From positions 1 through 64,000 of the forward strand of contig NZ_JACLYU010000008.1 of the NCBI RefSeq assembly GCF_016899725.1: a stretch of 64,000 nt of DNA, in the 5' to 3' direction. Below the pieces are notes generated by a model that made no database searches, had not been told where the DNA came from, and was given only the letters and a program-made list of their open reading frames with translations. The translations under genes were made by a program, and so were the position numbers. This document shows positions 10,265 through 19,553 of the stretch, piece after piece. The stretch comes from Bifidobacterium pullorum subsp. saeculare. GTDB lineage: Bacteria; Actinomycetota; Actinomycetes; Actinomycetales; Bifidobacteriaceae. Position 1 is the first letter of the stretch; the number at the start of each line of letters is the position of its first letter.

Positions 10265-10714
10265 ATGGCTGACAACGAGATCCTGCAGATGCATGACCTC
10301 AAGCCCGCTCCGGGCGCCAACAAGGATCGCATCCGCGTTGGCCGCGGCGAGGGCTCCAAGGGCAAGACCGCCGGCCGTGGCGCCAAGGGCCAGACCAAGC
10401 GCAACCACGTGCGTCCGGGCTTCGAGGGCGGCCAGCTGCCGTTGTACATGCGCCTGCCGAAGCTCCGTGGCTTCAAGAACCCGTTCCGCGTGGAGTACCA
10501 GGTCGTGAACCTGGCCCGCCTCGTGGAGCTCTTCCCGAACGGCGGCGAGGTGTCCGTCGAGGATCTGGCCGCCAAGGGCGTCGTGCGCGCCAACCAGCCG
10601 GTCAAGGTCCTGGGCGACGGCGAGACCACCGTGGCCTTCACCCTCAAGGGCGTGAAGGTGTCCGCGTCCGCCAAGGCCAAGATCGAGGCCGCCGGCGGCT
10701 CCGTGGAGGAGTGA
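10265..10714 (+). CDS. rplO: 50S ribosomal protein L15
   Basis: uL15 is a late-assembly 50S protein. The 149-residue product begins with [20 protein letters not shown] and the Gly/Lys-rich [18 protein letters not shown], then [20 protein letters not shown]. It follows rpmD after 2 nt. A terminator-like hairpin 40 nt downstream separates it from secY. Confidence 0.97.
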   Translation: MADNEILQMHDLKPAPGANKDRIRVGRGEGSKGKTAGRGAKGQTKRNHVRPGFEGGQLPLYMRLPKLRGFKNPFRVEYQVVNLARLVELFPNGGEVSVEDLAAKGVVRANQPVKVLGDGETTVAFTLKGVKVSASAKAKIEAAGGSVEE

Positions 10715-10753
10715 GAATTCCCGTGGCGATCGCCCGCGTATGACGCGATCCAG

Positions 10754-10790
10754 AGACGTCCCTTCCAGCGTTAGGCTGGAAGGGACGTCT
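10754..10790 (+). terminator. Terminator-like hairpin between rplO and secY
   Basis: A perfect 16-bp inverted repeat (10754-10769 and 10775-10790) encloses a 5-nt loop, GTTAG, and is followed by TCGT. A TAGACT hexamer at 10864-10869 could be the -10 box of a new promoter for secY. Together these suggest partial or complete transcriptional separation of secY from the spc genes. Confidence 0.8.
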
Positions 10791-10907
10791 TCGTATGCGC
10801 GGCCCAAGCCCCGCCGAGGCCCGGTTTCCGGGCGGAACGCGCCGTCCGGTAGACGCCGTGCGCTAGACTTCCGATTTAGCTGTGTGTTCAATCAGGGAGG
10901 ATCCCAA

Positions 10908-12272
10908 GTGAGGACGTTAATTCAGGCCTTGAAGACCAAGGAACTGAGGAAGAAGATCCTCTTCGTTCTCTTCATCATCATCATCTACCGCATCGGCTCC
11001 TTCATCCCCACCCCTGGTGTGGACGAGAAGGTCGTGCAGGAGTGCGTCAACACCCTGTCCGGCAGCCAGGAGAACTTCATCGGACTGGTGAACCTGTTCT
11101 CCGGCGGCGCCATGCTCCAGCTGTCCATCTTCGCGCTGGGCGTGATGCCGTACATCACCGCCTCCATCGTCGTGCAGCTGCTGCGCGTGGTCATCCCGCG
11201 CTTCGAGGCGCTGCACAAGGAAGGCCAGTCCGGCGAGGCCAAGCTCACCCAGTACACCCGTTACCTGACCATCGGCCTGGCCGTGCTGCAGTCCACCACC
11301 ATCCTGGTGACCGCCCGCTCCGGCGCGCTGTTCAACTACCAGTGCTCCCAGGTCATCCCGGACGGCTCCGTGGGCAACCTCATCGTCATGGTGCTCATCA
11401 TGACCGGCGGCACCGGCCTGATCATGTGGATGGCCGAGCTCATCACCGACAAGGGCATCGGCCAGGGCATGTCCGTGCTCATCTTCATGTCCATCTGCTC
11501 CGGCTTCCTGCCGCAGCTGTGGGAGATCGGCTGGGGCACCAACGGCACCGATGGCGACTGGGGCAAGTTCGCGATCGTCGTGGCCGTGCTGCTCGTCATC
11601 CTCGTGTTCGTCGACTACGTGGAGCTGTGCCAGCGCCGCATCCCGGTGCAGTACACCCGCCGCATGATCGGCCGCAAGATGTACGGCGGCTCCTCCACCT
11701 ACCTGCCGCTCAAGATCAACATGAGCGGCGTCATCCCGCCGATCTTCGCCTCCTCCATCCTGGCCATCCCCACGCTCATCGCCCAGTTCGGCAACTCCGA
11801 CCAGTCGTGGGTCAAATGGATCAACACGAACCTGGCCGACACGACCAGCGTCTGGTACATCGCGCTGTACGCGCTCATGATCGTGTTCTTCTGCTTCTTC
11901 TACACCTCGATCACGTTCAACCCGGACGAGACCGCGGACAACATGAAGAACTACGGCGGCTTCATCCCCGGCATCCGCGCCGGCTCCGCCACCAGCCGCT
12001 ACCTGAGCTACGTGATGAACCGCCTCAACACGGTGGGCGCCGTCTACCTGCTCTTCGTGGCGCTCATCCCGACCGTGCTCATCATGGCGCTGGGGCTCAA
12101 CACGCAGCTGCCGTTCGGCGGCACCACGATCCTGATCATCGCGGGCGTCGGCCTCGACACCCTGCGCCAGGCCAAGGCCCAGACCGAGCAGTTCCAGTAC
12201 GCCGGCTTCCTCTTCGAGGATTCCGCCGAGGCCGTGAACAAGAACAACGAGAAGAACAGCAAGCACCGCTGA
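10908..12272 (+). CDS. secY: Preprotein translocase subunit SecY
   Basis: SecY forms the protein-conducting channel of the Sec translocon with SecE and SecG. The 454-residue product has about ten hydrophobic spans. IIIIYRIGSFIPTPGVD is in the first span, RRIPVQYTRRMIGRKMYGG is in a cytosolic loop, and FNPDETADNMKNYGGFIPGI is in the C-terminal half. GTG 10908 is chosen because GGGAGG (10895-10900) precedes it; upstream in-frame extensions would run through the 10754 hairpin. Confidence 0.96.
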   Translation: MRTLIQALKTKELRKKILFVLFIIIIYRIGSFIPTPGVDEKVVQECVNTLSGSQENFIGLVNLFSGGAMLQLSIFALGVMPYITASIVVQLLRVVIPRFEALHKEGQSGEAKLTQYTRYLTIGLAVLQSTTILVTARSGALFNYQCSQVIPDGSVGNLIVMVLIMTGGTGLIMWMAELITDKGIGQGMSVLIFMSICSGFLPQLWEIGWGTNGTDGDWGKFAIVVAVLLVILVFVDYVELCQRRIPVQYTRRMIGRKMYGGSSTYLPLKINMSGVIPPIFASSILAIPTLIAQFGNSDQSWVKWINTNLADTTSVWYIALYALMIVFFCFFYTSITFNPDETADNMKNYGGFIPGIRAGSATSRYLSYVMNRLNTVGAVYLLFVALIPTVLIMALGLNTQLPFGGTTILIIAGVGLDTLRQAKAQTEQFQYAGFLFEDSAEAVNKNNEKNSKHR

Positions 12273-12314
12273 CGCTTCGCCACACCAACCACCACAGACC
12301 GAAGGAGCACCACC

Positions 12315-12887
12315 ATGCGACTGCTGATCATGGGCCCCCAGGGCGTCGGCAAGGGCACCCAGGCCGCCCTCCTCGCCGAGCACTACGGCATCCCCGCCAT
12401 CTCCACGGGCGACATCTTCCGCTACAACATCAAGAACAAGACCCCGCTGGGCCTCGAGGCCATGAGCTACACCGACAAGGGCGAGCTCGTGCCGGACTCG
12501 CTGACCAACACCATCGTCAAGGACCGCCTGGCCATGGACGACGCCAAGGACGGCTGGATTCTCGACGGCTACCCGCGCAACGCCTCCCAGGTCGAGGCGC
12601 TCGACCAGATGCTCGCCGAGCTGGGCACTCCGCTCGACGCGGTGGTCGCGCTGGACGCCGACCACGACGTGCTCATGGAGCGCATGGCCAAGCGCGCCGC
12701 CGAGCAGGGCCGCGCCGACGACACGCCCGAGGCCATCGCCACCCGTCTGGCGACCTACGCCCGCGAGACCGCGCCGCTGCTCGACATCTACCGCGACCGC
12801 GGCCAGCTCGTGGCCATCGACGGCGTGGGTGAGATCGACGCGATCCAGGCCAACATCGTCAAGGCCCTGGACGCCAAGGTCGCCTGA
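12315..12887 (+). CDS. adk: Adenylate kinase
   Basis: Adk interconverts ATP plus AMP and two ADP. The P-loop GPQGVGKGT is at residues 8-16, STGDIFRYNI is in the AMP-binding region, and GWILDGYPRNASQ is the AMP/adenine motif. At 190 residues it is the short form: where long enzymes have the LID insert, only AKRAAEQGRADDTPEAI is present, with no zinc cysteines. It follows secY after 42 nt with GAAGGAG upstream. Confidence 0.96.
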   Translation: MRLLIMGPQGVGKGTQAALLAEHYGIPAISTGDIFRYNIKNKTPLGLEAMSYTDKGELVPDSLTNTIVKDRLAMDDAKDGWILDGYPRNASQVEALDQMLAELGTPLDAVVALDADHDVLMERMAKRAAEQGRADDTPEAIATRLATYARETAPLLDIYRDRGQLVAIDGVGEIDAIQANIVKALDAKVA

Positions 12888-12947
12888 GCGGTCTGCCTCC
12901 CATTACCACACGGCGCCGGCCAGTCCCGGCACCGACACACTTGCAAC

Positions 12948-12976
12948 GGGGTTCCCGGCGTGTCGCTGGGAACCCC
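12948..12976 (+). terminator. Hairpin downstream of adk
   Basis: GGGGTTCCC (12948-12956) pairs perfectly with GGGAACCCC (12968-12976) around an 11-nt loop and is followed by TCTGTGTATTCTT. It could terminate secY-adk transcription. TATTCT at 12983-12988 may be the -10 box of a separate infA promoter, but no clear -35 box is seen. Confidence 0.6.
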
Positions 12977-13055
12977 TCTGTGTATTCTTGCAAGTTGGTG
13001 TGTTTTCGGATGCACCGCATGTAATGCAACCGACCAGGAACGGGAAGCAGGACTT

Positions 13056-13274
13056 ATGGCAAAAGACGGTGTGATTGAAGTCGAAGGCCGTGTCGTGGAG
13101 GCTTTGCCGAACGCAATGTTCCGCGTGGAGCTCGAGAACAAGCACATCGTGCTCGCCACGATCTCCGGCAAGATGCGCAAGAACTACATCCGCATCCTGC
13201 CGCAGGACCGCGTCGTGCTGGAAATGAGCCCCTACGACCTGAACCGCGGCCGCATTACGTACCGGTACAAGTAA
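13056..13274 (+). CDS. infA: Translation initiation factor IF-1
   Basis: IF-1 occupies the A site of the 30S subunit during initiation. The 72-residue OB-fold protein begins [20 protein letters not shown], has [20 protein letters not shown] and ends [11 protein letters not shown], which is essentially the family consensus. GGGAAGCAGGA precedes ATG 13056. It starts the alpha-type gene group infA-rpmJ-rpsM-rpsK-rpoA-rplQ. Confidence 0.97.
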   Translation: MAKDGVIEVEGRVVEALPNAMFRVELENKHIVLATISGKMRKNYIRILPQDRVVLEMSPYDLNRGRITYRYK

Positions 13275-13294
13275 GGTACAAGCAAAGGAAAACC

Positions 13295-13408
13295 ATGAAG
13301 GTCAGCCCTAGTGTGAAGAGGATCTGCGAGAACTGCCGCGTGATCCGTCGTCACGGCCGCGTCATGGTGATCTGCACCAACCCCCGCCACAAGCAGCGTC
13401 AGGGCTGA
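13295..13408 (+). CDS. rpmJ: 50S ribosomal protein L36, zinc-binding type
   Basis: bL36 is a 37-residue zinc-ribbon protein of the 50S subunit. It begins [20 protein letters not shown]. The zinc ligands are Cys11, Cys14, Cys27 and His32, so this is the zinc-containing (C+) form. AAAGGAAAA precedes the ATG. It is between infA and rpsM as usual. Confidence 0.96.
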   Translation: MKVSPSVKRICENCRVIRRHGRVMVICTNPRHKQRQG

Positions 13409-13561
13409 GAGCAGATTCCAGCGGCACAACTGAAAATCAGGCACTGAGCCACAACATGTCCCCTCGCGGGGACCTCCGTTGAACCACGGGCGCGTAGGCC
13501 CGTGCCGGGGAACCGGGCGGCTCGGAGCGAAACCTACGTCATCCAAGAAAAGGACATCGAT
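13409..13561 (+). promoter_or_regulatory. Leader between rpmJ and rpsM with two hairpins
   Basis: This 153-nt gap is long for the operon. It contains GTCCCC-TCGC-GGGGAC (13458-13473, 6-bp stem) and CACGGGC/GCCCGTG (13485-13491 and 13498-13504, 7-bp stem). It precedes rpsM with AAGAAAAGGA close to the start. It may be a regulatory leader for the S13-S11-alpha-L17 genes, but no ligand can be assigned. Confidence 0.4.
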
Positions 13562-13939
13562 ATGGCACGTCTTGCCGGAGTCGACATCCCCAATGAGAAG
13601 CGCATCGAGATCGCCCTCACCTACATCTTCGGTGTGGGCCGCACTCGTGCCAAGGAAACCCTTGCCGCGACCGGCATCAGCCCGGACATCCGCGTCAAGG
13701 ATCTGACCGACGAGCAGCTCATCACGCTGCGTGACTACCTCGAGGCCAACTACAAGATCGAGGGCGATCTGCGTCGTGAGATCGACGCGGACATCCGTCG
13801 CAAGATTCAGATCAACTGCTACCAGGGCCAGCGTCATCGCCGCGGCCTGCCGGTGCGCGGCCAGCGCACCAAGACCAACGCCCGCACCCGCAAGGGTCCG
13901 AAGCGCACGGTCGCCGGCAAGAAGAAGGCCACGAAGTAA
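13562..13939 (+). CDS. rpsM: 30S ribosomal protein S13
   Basis: uS13 sits at the top of the 30S head and contacts P-site tRNA and L5. The 125-residue product begins [20 protein letters not shown], has [14 protein letters not shown] (helix-two-turns-helix) and the tail [23 protein letters not shown] 13562 is chosen over an upstream in-frame ATG (13502), since homologues begin [10 protein letters not shown]. Confidence 0.97.
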   Translation: MARLAGVDIPNEKRIEIALTYIFGVGRTRAKETLAATGISPDIRVKDLTDEQLITLRDYLEANYKIEGDLRREIDADIRRKIQINCYQGQRHRRGLPVRGQRTKTNARTRKGPKRTVAGKKKATK

Positions 13940-14043
13940 CGGCCTTCCGCCCCGGGCCACGGGAGCCTGACCGCCCCATCGTCCGGGCCGCACCCCTGCA
14001 GTAGAAGTTATCGGCAATATCCGTACCGAGGAAACGAGGATTC

Positions 14044-14442
14044 ATGGCTGCTCAGAAGCAAGCCGCGCGCAAGCCGCGTCGCCGCGACCGCAAGTCGGTC
14101 CCGGTCGGGCAGGCGCACATCAAGTCCACCTTCAACAACACGATCATCTCGATCACCGATCCGTCCGGCGCCGTCCTGTCCTGGGCGTCCGGTGGCGATG
14201 TTGGCTTCAAGGGCTCCCGCAAGTCCACGCCGTACGCCGCTGGCATGGCCGCCGAGTCCGCCGCCCGCAAGGCCATGGAGCATGGCCTGAAGAAGGTCGA
14301 CGTGTTCGTCAAGGGCCCGGGCTCCGGCCGCGAGACCGCGATCCGTTCCCTGCAGTCCGCCGGCCTCGAGGTCGGCTCCATCACCGACGTGACCCCGCAA
14401 GCGCACAACGGCGTCCGTCCTCCCAAGCGTCGCCGCGTCTGA
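14044..14442 (+). CDS. rpsK: 30S ribosomal protein S11
   Basis: uS11 is in the 30S platform near the E site. The 132-residue product contains [40 protein letters not shown] and the C-terminal [18 protein letters not shown], all highly conserved. A 104-nt gap separates it from rpsM. Confidence 0.97.
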   Translation: MAAQKQAARKPRRRDRKSVPVGQAHIKSTFNNTIISITDPSGAVLSWASGGDVGFKGSRKSTPYAAGMAAESAARKAMEHGLKKVDVFVKGPGSGRETAIRSLQSAGLEVGSITDVTPQAHNGVRPPKRRRV

Positions 14443-14519
14443 GCACTCGCAGACCCGAATTCCAACCCGCTGTTGCCCCGGTGAGTGCACCACCGGACAA
14501 AAGCTGAAAGGATACAACA

Positions 14520-15515
14520 GTGCTTATTGCACAGCGTCCGACCCTTACCGAGGAATCGCTGAATCCCCAGCGCTCCCGCTTCACCATCGAGCCGCTCGAG
14601 CCTGGCTTCGGCTACACGCTCGGCAACTCGCTGCGCCGTACGCTGCTGAGCTCGATCCCGGGTGCGGCCGTGACCTCCGTGCGTATCTCCGGTGCCCTGC
14701 ATGAGTTCACCACCCTGCCGGGCGTCCAGGAGGACGTCACCGAGATCCTGCTGAACATCAAGGGCATCGTGCTGACCAGCGAGTACGACGAACCGGTCGT
14801 CATGTATCTGCGCAAGAGCGGCAAGGGCGAGGCCACCGCTGGTGACATCACTCCGCCGGCCGGCGTCACCATCGCCAACCCGGAGATGCACATCGCCACC
14901 CTGGCCGAGGACGGCGAGCTCGAGATCGAGTTCACCGTCGAGCGTGGCCGCGGTTACGTGCCCGCGCAGATGAACAAGGGCGAGAACGACGAGATCGGCC
15001 GCATTCCGGTCGACTCCATCTACTCCCCGGTCCTCAAGGTGAGCTACAAGGTCGAGGCCACCCGTGTGGAACAGCGCACGGACTTCGACAAGCTCGTCCT
15101 GGACGTGGAGACCAAGCCCTCCATCTCCCCGCGCGACGCGGTGGCTTCCGCCGGCTCGACCCTGGTCGAGCTCTTCGGCCTGTGCCGCGAGCTCAACACC
15201 CAGGCCGAGGGCGTCGAGGTGGGTCCCGCCCCCGTGGCCGAGGAGTCCAACCCCGAGATGGCGGTCCCGATCGAGGACCTCAACCTCACGCAGCGCAGCT
15301 ACAACTGCCTCAAGCGCGAGGGCATCCACACCATCGGCGAGCTGGTCTCCCACACCGAGCAGGATCTGCTCGACATCCGCAATTTCGGCATGAAGTCCAT
15401 CGATGAGGTCAAGGAGAAGCTCGAGTCCCTCGGGCTGTCCCTCAAGGCCTCGCCGCTCGGCTTCGATGCCACCAACCTCGAAGGCGGCACCTTCTTCTCC
15501 CCTGAGGACGAGTGA
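14520..15515 (+). CDS. rpoA: DNA-directed RNA polymerase alpha subunit
   Basis: The alpha subunit nucleates RNA polymerase assembly and its C-terminal domain binds UP elements and activators. The 331-residue product has the N-terminal dimerisation domain ([20 protein letters not shown] near residue 20) and the C-terminal domain from about residue 245 ([19 protein letters not shown], then HTIGELV and [13 protein letters not shown]). The start is GTG 14520, with GAAAGGA upstream. Confidence 0.97.
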   Translation: MLIAQRPTLTEESLNPQRSRFTIEPLEPGFGYTLGNSLRRTLLSSIPGAAVTSVRISGALHEFTTLPGVQEDVTEILLNIKGIVLTSEYDEPVVMYLRKSGKGEATAGDITPPAGVTIANPEMHIATLAEDGELEIEFTVERGRGYVPAQMNKGENDEIGRIPVDSIYSPVLKVSYKVEATRVEQRTDFDKLVLDVETKPSISPRDAVASAGSTLVELFGLCRELNTQAEGVEVGPAPVAEESNPEMAVPIEDLNLTQRSYNCLKREGIHTIGELVSHTEQDLLDIRNFGMKSIDEVKEKLESLGLSLKASPLGFDATNLEGGTFFSPEDE

Positions 15516-15597
15516 GAAGCCGACTTTGACCAACCGCCGTCGGTCCGGATGCTCGGGCGCCTGCCCACCTGGACCGGCCGGCAAAAGGAGATAACCA

Positions 15598-16089
15598 ATG
15601 CCTACTCCCAAGAAGGGCCCGCGTCTGGCGTCCAGCCCCGCGCACGAGCGCCTCATGCTCGCCAACATGGCCACCAGCCTGTTCGCGAACGGCCGCATCA
15701 CCACCACGCTGCCGAAGGCCAAGCGCCTCCGTCCGCTGGCCGAGCGCCTGATCACCTTCGCCAAGCGCGGTGACCTGCACTCCCGCCGTCGCGTGATGCG
15801 CGTCATCCGCAACAAGTCGGTCGTGCACACGCTGTTCACCGAGATCGCCGAGCAGATGGAGCAGCGCGAGGGCGGCTACACCCGCATCGTGAAGATCGCC
15901 CCGCGCAAGGGCGACTCCGCTCCGTCCGCCATCATCGAGCTCGTCACCGAGCCGGTGAGCCCGAAGCAGGCCGTCGTGAAGGAAGCCGAGGCCGCGACCA
16001 AGGTCGCCGCCGCCGAGGCTCCGGCCGAGGCTCCCGTGACCGAGGCCACCGAGGCTGCCGAGACCACCGAGGCCGAGAAGGCCGAGTGA
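15598..16089 (+). CDS. rplQ: 50S ribosomal protein L17
   Basis: bL17 lies near the tunnel exit. The core [40 protein letters not shown] and [20 protein letters not shown] is complete by about residue 118. After it comes a roughly 45-residue Ala/Glu/Thr-rich tail, giving 163 residues; such tails are typical of actinobacterial L17. AAAAGGAG precedes the ATG. Confidence 0.96.
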   Translation: MPTPKKGPRLASSPAHERLMLANMATSLFANGRITTTLPKAKRLRPLAERLITFAKRGDLHSRRRVMRVIRNKSVVHTLFTEIAEQMEQREGGYTRIVKIAPRKGDSAPSAIIELVTEPVSPKQAVVKEAEAATKVAAAEAPAEAPVTEATEAAETTEAEKAE

Positions 16090-16121
16090 GCCAAGGCTTA
16101 CAGCCCTAGGCTGTTGCGTTA

Positions 16122-16159
16122 GCGGAGGCCGGGAATCCCCACGGATTCCCGGCCTCCGC
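16122..16159 (+). terminator. Hairpin terminator after rplQ
   Basis: A perfect 17-bp stem (16122-16138 and 16143-16159) with a CCAC loop lies 32 nt after rplQ. It has no T run, as is common in GC-rich actinobacteria. It probably ends most of the ribosomal transcript before truA. Confidence 0.8.
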
Positions 16160-16215
16160 CCGTATGGACGGGCGGGCCGCCGGCAGGCCCGCCGCAATCG
16201 TGGGAGGAGAGGCAT

Positions 16216-17130
16216 ATGACCAGACTGCGCATCGACCTGGCCTATGACGGCGGCGGTTTCTACGGCTGGGCCACCCAGCCCGGCATCCGCACCGTGCAAG
16301 GCAGCGTCGAGGCCGCGCTGCACCGGCTGCTGCGCGTGCCCGAGGACGACCCGGACGAGCCGCTGCGCCTGGTCGTCGCCGGCCGCACCGACACCGGCGT
16401 GCACGCCGCCCACCAGGTCTGCCATCTCGAGCTTGCCGAGGAGACGCTGGCCCGCGCCGTGGGCCATATGCGCACCGACGCCGAGACCGCGCTGTGCCAT
16501 CGACTCCAGCGCATCCTGCCCGCCGACATCGCCGTGCGCCGCGTGCGCCGCGCGCCGGAAGGCTTCGACGCCCGCTTCTCCGCATTGGAGCGCACGTACG
16601 TCTACCGCATCGCCGACCGGGGCGCCGAGGTCGACCCCCGCCTGCGCGGCTGCGTGCTCCACATCGACGACGACCTCGACCTGGAGCGCATGAACGCCGC
16701 CGCCGCGATGACGGTCGGCCTGCACGACTTCGGCTCCTTCGCCACCCCGAACCCCGGCGGCACCACGATCCGTGAGGTCAAGCGCGCGGTGTGGGCCCGC
16801 ATCCCCGTCTCCCCGCTCGTGCCGGGCGCCAGCGCGGCGCCCGGCGCCGTGGTGTCGACGATGGAGTCCGGCCTGCTGTGCTTCACCATCGTCGCCGACG
16901 CTTTCGCCCGCAACATGGTCCGCTCGCTGGTCAACGCCTGCGTGCAGGTGGGGCTCGGCAAACGCGACCTGGACTGGTTCGCCGGCAAAATGGCCGTCCC
17001 CCGGCGCGAAGGCTCCACCGGGCCCATCGCACCCCACGGCCTGACCCTGGAACATGTCGCCTACCCGGCCGACGCACAGCTCGCCTCGCGCGCCGAGGCG
17101 ATCCGCGCCAAACGCACCCTGCCCGCCTGA
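16216..17130 (+). CDS. truA: tRNA pseudouridine(38-40) synthase TruA
   Basis: TruA makes pseudouridine at tRNA positions 38-40 in the anticodon stem-loop. The N-terminal LRIDLAYDGGGFYGWATQPG and the catalytic motif GRTDTGVHAAHQ (nucleophile Asp59) are present, followed by FDARFSALERTYVYRI and FLxRNM-type FARNMVRSLVNACVQVG. The 304-residue length is normal. GGGAGGAGAGG precedes the ATG. The stop region contains a 14-bp tandem duplication (17125-17151). Confidence 0.95.
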   Translation: MTRLRIDLAYDGGGFYGWATQPGIRTVQGSVEAALHRLLRVPEDDPDEPLRLVVAGRTDTGVHAAHQVCHLELAEETLARAVGHMRTDAETALCHRLQRILPADIAVRRVRRAPEGFDARFSALERTYVYRIADRGAEVDPRLRGCVLHIDDDLDLERMNAAAAMTVGLHDFGSFATPNPGGTTIREVKRAVWARIPVSPLVPGASAAPGAVVSTMESGLLCFTIVADAFARNMVRSLVNACVQVGLGKRDLDWFAGKMAVPRREGSTGPIAPHGLTLEHVAYPADAQLASRAEAIRAKRTLPA

Positions 17131-17222
17131 TCCGGACTGCCTGATCCGGACACATCCCGAGGAAACATCGCGCGGCTACCATCGGGCAGTATCCATCAGC
17201 ACAGCTCAAGGGGATGAGGCAT

Positions 17223-19487
17223 ATGGCGCAGCGCAACCACGCGGCGGACGTCCAGAACGCACAGGGCATGCCGGGCAGGGCGGACGCGCCGGACATGGCC
17301 GCGGCGCGGCTGGCGGCCGAGCTGGTCGGCCGGCGGGCGGACATCAACCGCGAGCTGGCGCGCAACGGCGTGCGCTTCGGCGTCTACAAGAACGGCACCT
17401 ACGACGACCGGCTGTTCCCCTACGACCCGATTCCGCGCATCATCGGCTCCGACGAGTTCGACCGGCTGGAGGCGGGGCTCAAGCAGCGCGTGGACGCGCT
17501 CAACGCCTACCTGCGCGACATCTACTCGGACAAGCGCATCGTGCACGACGGCGTGGTGCCGGAGGACTTCGTCTACACTTCGGCCGGCTACTATCCGCAG
17601 GTCAACGGCGTCACCCCTCCGGGCGGCATCTTCGCGCATATCGCCGGCGAGGACCTGGTGCAGGGGCAGGACGGGCACTGGTGGGTGCTTGAGGACAACC
17701 TGCGCATCCCCTCCGGCGCCAGCTACCCGCTGTTCGCCCGCGACATCGAGCGGCGGGCGAACCCGCGCCTGTTCCGCCAGGTCCATGTGCGCGACAACCG
17801 CGACTATCCGCGCCTGCTGCGCAAGGCGATGGACTTCGTCTCCTGCGAGGGCATCGCCGTGGTGATGACGCCCGGCCGCTACAACTCCGCGTTCTTCGAG
17901 CACGCCTACCTGGCGGAGAAAACCGGCGCCGCGCTCGCCTTCCCCGAGGACCTCGAGGTGGTGGACAACAAGCTGTTCCTCACCGACTACGCCGGCAACC
18001 GGCACCGCGTGGGCGTGGTGTACCGCAGACTGACGGACGAATACCTCGACCCGTTCTCCTTCAACCCGGATTCGGTGATCGGCGTGCCCGGCCTGCTCAA
18101 CGCGTACCGGGCCGGCAACGTGGCCATCGTCAACGCGCCCGGCAACGGCGCCGCCGACGACAAGGGCATCTACTACTTCGTGCCGCGCATGATCGAGTAC
18201 TACCTGCACCAGAAGCCGCTGCTCGACAACGCGCCCACCTATATGCCGATGTTCCCCGACGACCGCCGCGAGGTGCTCGACCGTCTGGGCGAGCTCGTGA
18301 TCAAGGACGTGGCCGAGGCCGGCGGCTACGGCGTGGTGTTCGGCCGCGACCTCGACGCGTCCGCCCGCCGGGACCTGGCCGACCGGATCAAGGCCGAGCC
18401 GCGCCGCTTCATCGCCCAGGAGGTCATCCCATTCCGCGACCTCGACGTGGTGGACCCGGCCACCGGCGAGCCGACGCCCCGCAAGGCCGATCTGCGCGCC
18501 TTCGTCATCACCGCGCAGAGCACGCATGTGTGGTACTCCGGCCTCACCCGCTATTCCTCGGTGCCCGGGCAGATGATCGTTAACTCCTCGCAGGGCGGCG
18601 GCTTCAAGGACACGTGGGTGCTCGCGCCCGACGCCGCGGGCTCAGCCGGTGCCGCCGTGGCGGGGAGCGCCGGCCGCGGCGAGAGCATCGACCTCGTCTC
18701 GCTGCTGCCGCATGCGCGCGGCCATGCGCTCGCCCTCGTCACCGCCTCGAAGGCGGACAACCTCTACTGGCTCGGCCGCTACACCGAACGCGCCTTCACC
18801 ACGCTCACCGAGTTCTTCCCGTTCTACGACCGCGTGATGGACACCGACGTGGACGCCTTTCGTCCCTTCGCCAGGGCCCTCGACCTGCCGGAGGACTTCG
18901 CCGACTTCGACACCTTCATCCACACCTTCCTCTATGACGGCGACACCCCCGATTCGGTGCGCTCCGCCATCCAGGCCGCGTTCAACAACGCCGTCATTCT
19001 GCGCCCCGAGCTCAGCTCCCGGCTGCTGCAGTACATCGAGCTGGCCGTCTCCAACATCACCTCGGCCGCGCAGGAGGCGGCCGAGGCCCGCGACATCTAC
19101 CGCCAGCGCGACATCGCCGACGACATGCTCGCCTTCTGGGGCGGCATCGAGAACTCCGACGTCGACAGCACGCTCAAGGCCTTCGTGTTCATCGGCAAAT
19201 ACATCGAACGGCTCGACCTCTACACGCGCCTGGCCATGCCGGCCGAACGCATGGACGCGCCGCTGAACAAGCTCGCCACCTACGCGGGGCTCATGGACGG
19301 GCTGCCGCTGCCGCAGTGCTTCGCCGACGGCGTCGGCTGGCTGCTAGGCCAGCTGCCAACGCGCGGCTACGACGCGCTCGCCGACCGTCTCAAGGATTTC
19401 CTCGACGACTTCGGCGGCCGCGCCACCGGCGGCCGCGACGACGCCGCCTCGCTGAGCTCGATGAACATGGAATCCCACGCTGCCTGA
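17223..19487 (+). CDS. Circularly permuted ATP-grasp / alpha-E domain fusion protein
   Basis: The first ~475 residues are a circularly permuted ATP-grasp domain (DUF404/DUF407 type) with FGVYKNGTYDDRLFPYDPIP, WWVLEDNLRIPSGASY, a glycine-rich EAGGYG and RFIAQEVIPF. From about residue 508 (SKADNLYWLGRYTERA) to the end is an alpha-helical alpha-E (DUF403) domain. In many bacteria these are two adjacent genes; here they are fused in 754 residues. ATP-grasp enzymes form amide or thioester bonds with acyl-phosphate chemistry, so an amidoligase role is inferred; the substrate is unknown. The transglutaminase-like gene 66 nt downstream is the usual partner. ATG 17223 is preferred over 17214, because AAGGGGATGAGG gives it better spacing. 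Confidence 0.85.
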   Translation: MAQRNHAADVQNAQGMPGRADAPDMAAARLAAELVGRRADINRELARNGVRFGVYKNGTYDDRLFPYDPIPRIIGSDEFDRLEAGLKQRVDALNAYLRDIYSDKRIVHDGVVPEDFVYTSAGYYPQVNGVTPPGGIFAHIAGEDLVQGQDGHWWVLEDNLRIPSGASYPLFARDIERRANPRLFRQVHVRDNRDYPRLLRKAMDFVSCEGIAVVMTPGRYNSAFFEHAYLAEKTGAALAFPEDLEVVDNKLFLTDYAGNRHRVGVVYRRLTDEYLDPFSFNPDSVIGVPGLLNAYRAGNVAIVNAPGNGAADDKGIYYFVPRMIEYYLHQKPLLDNAPTYMPMFPDDRREVLDRLGELVIKDVAEAGGYGVVFGRDLDASARRDLADRIKAEPRRFIAQEVIPFRDLDVVDPATGEPTPRKADLRAFVITAQSTHVWYSGLTRYSSVPGQMIVNSSQGGGFKDTWVLAPDAAGSAGAAVAGSAGRGESIDLVSLLPHARGHALALVTASKADNLYWLGRYTERAFTTLTEFFPFYDRVMDTDVDAFRPFARALDLPEDFADFDTFIHTFLYDGDTPDSVRSAIQAAFNNAVILRPELSSRLLQYIELAVSNITSAAQEAAEARDIYRQRDIADDMLAFWGGIENSDVDSTLKAFVFIGKYIERLDLYTRLAMPAERMDAPLNKLATYAGLMDGLPLPQCFADGVGWLLGQLPTRGYDALADRLKDFLDDFGGRATGGRDDAASLSSMNMESHAA

Positions 19488-19553
19488 TTCCCGCGCTACA
19501 GTGGAGCGCAACGCTCCGGGACGTCCGGGGGGAATGCGAGGGGGTGCCGAGCG

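Noticed and set aside
10740..10907. Longer secY start at 10740
   Set aside because: It would translate through the hairpin at 10754-10790 and lacks a ribosome-binding site; GTG 10908 is well supported.
11042..12832. A 596-residue plus frame overlapping secY and adk
   Set aside because: Its product is Arg/His/Pro-rich frame-shifted sequence; secY and adk explain the region.
17125..17151. 14-bp direct duplication after truA considered as an att site
   Set aside because: It is a simple tandem duplication of the stop region with no tRNA, integrase or matching distant copy in the window.
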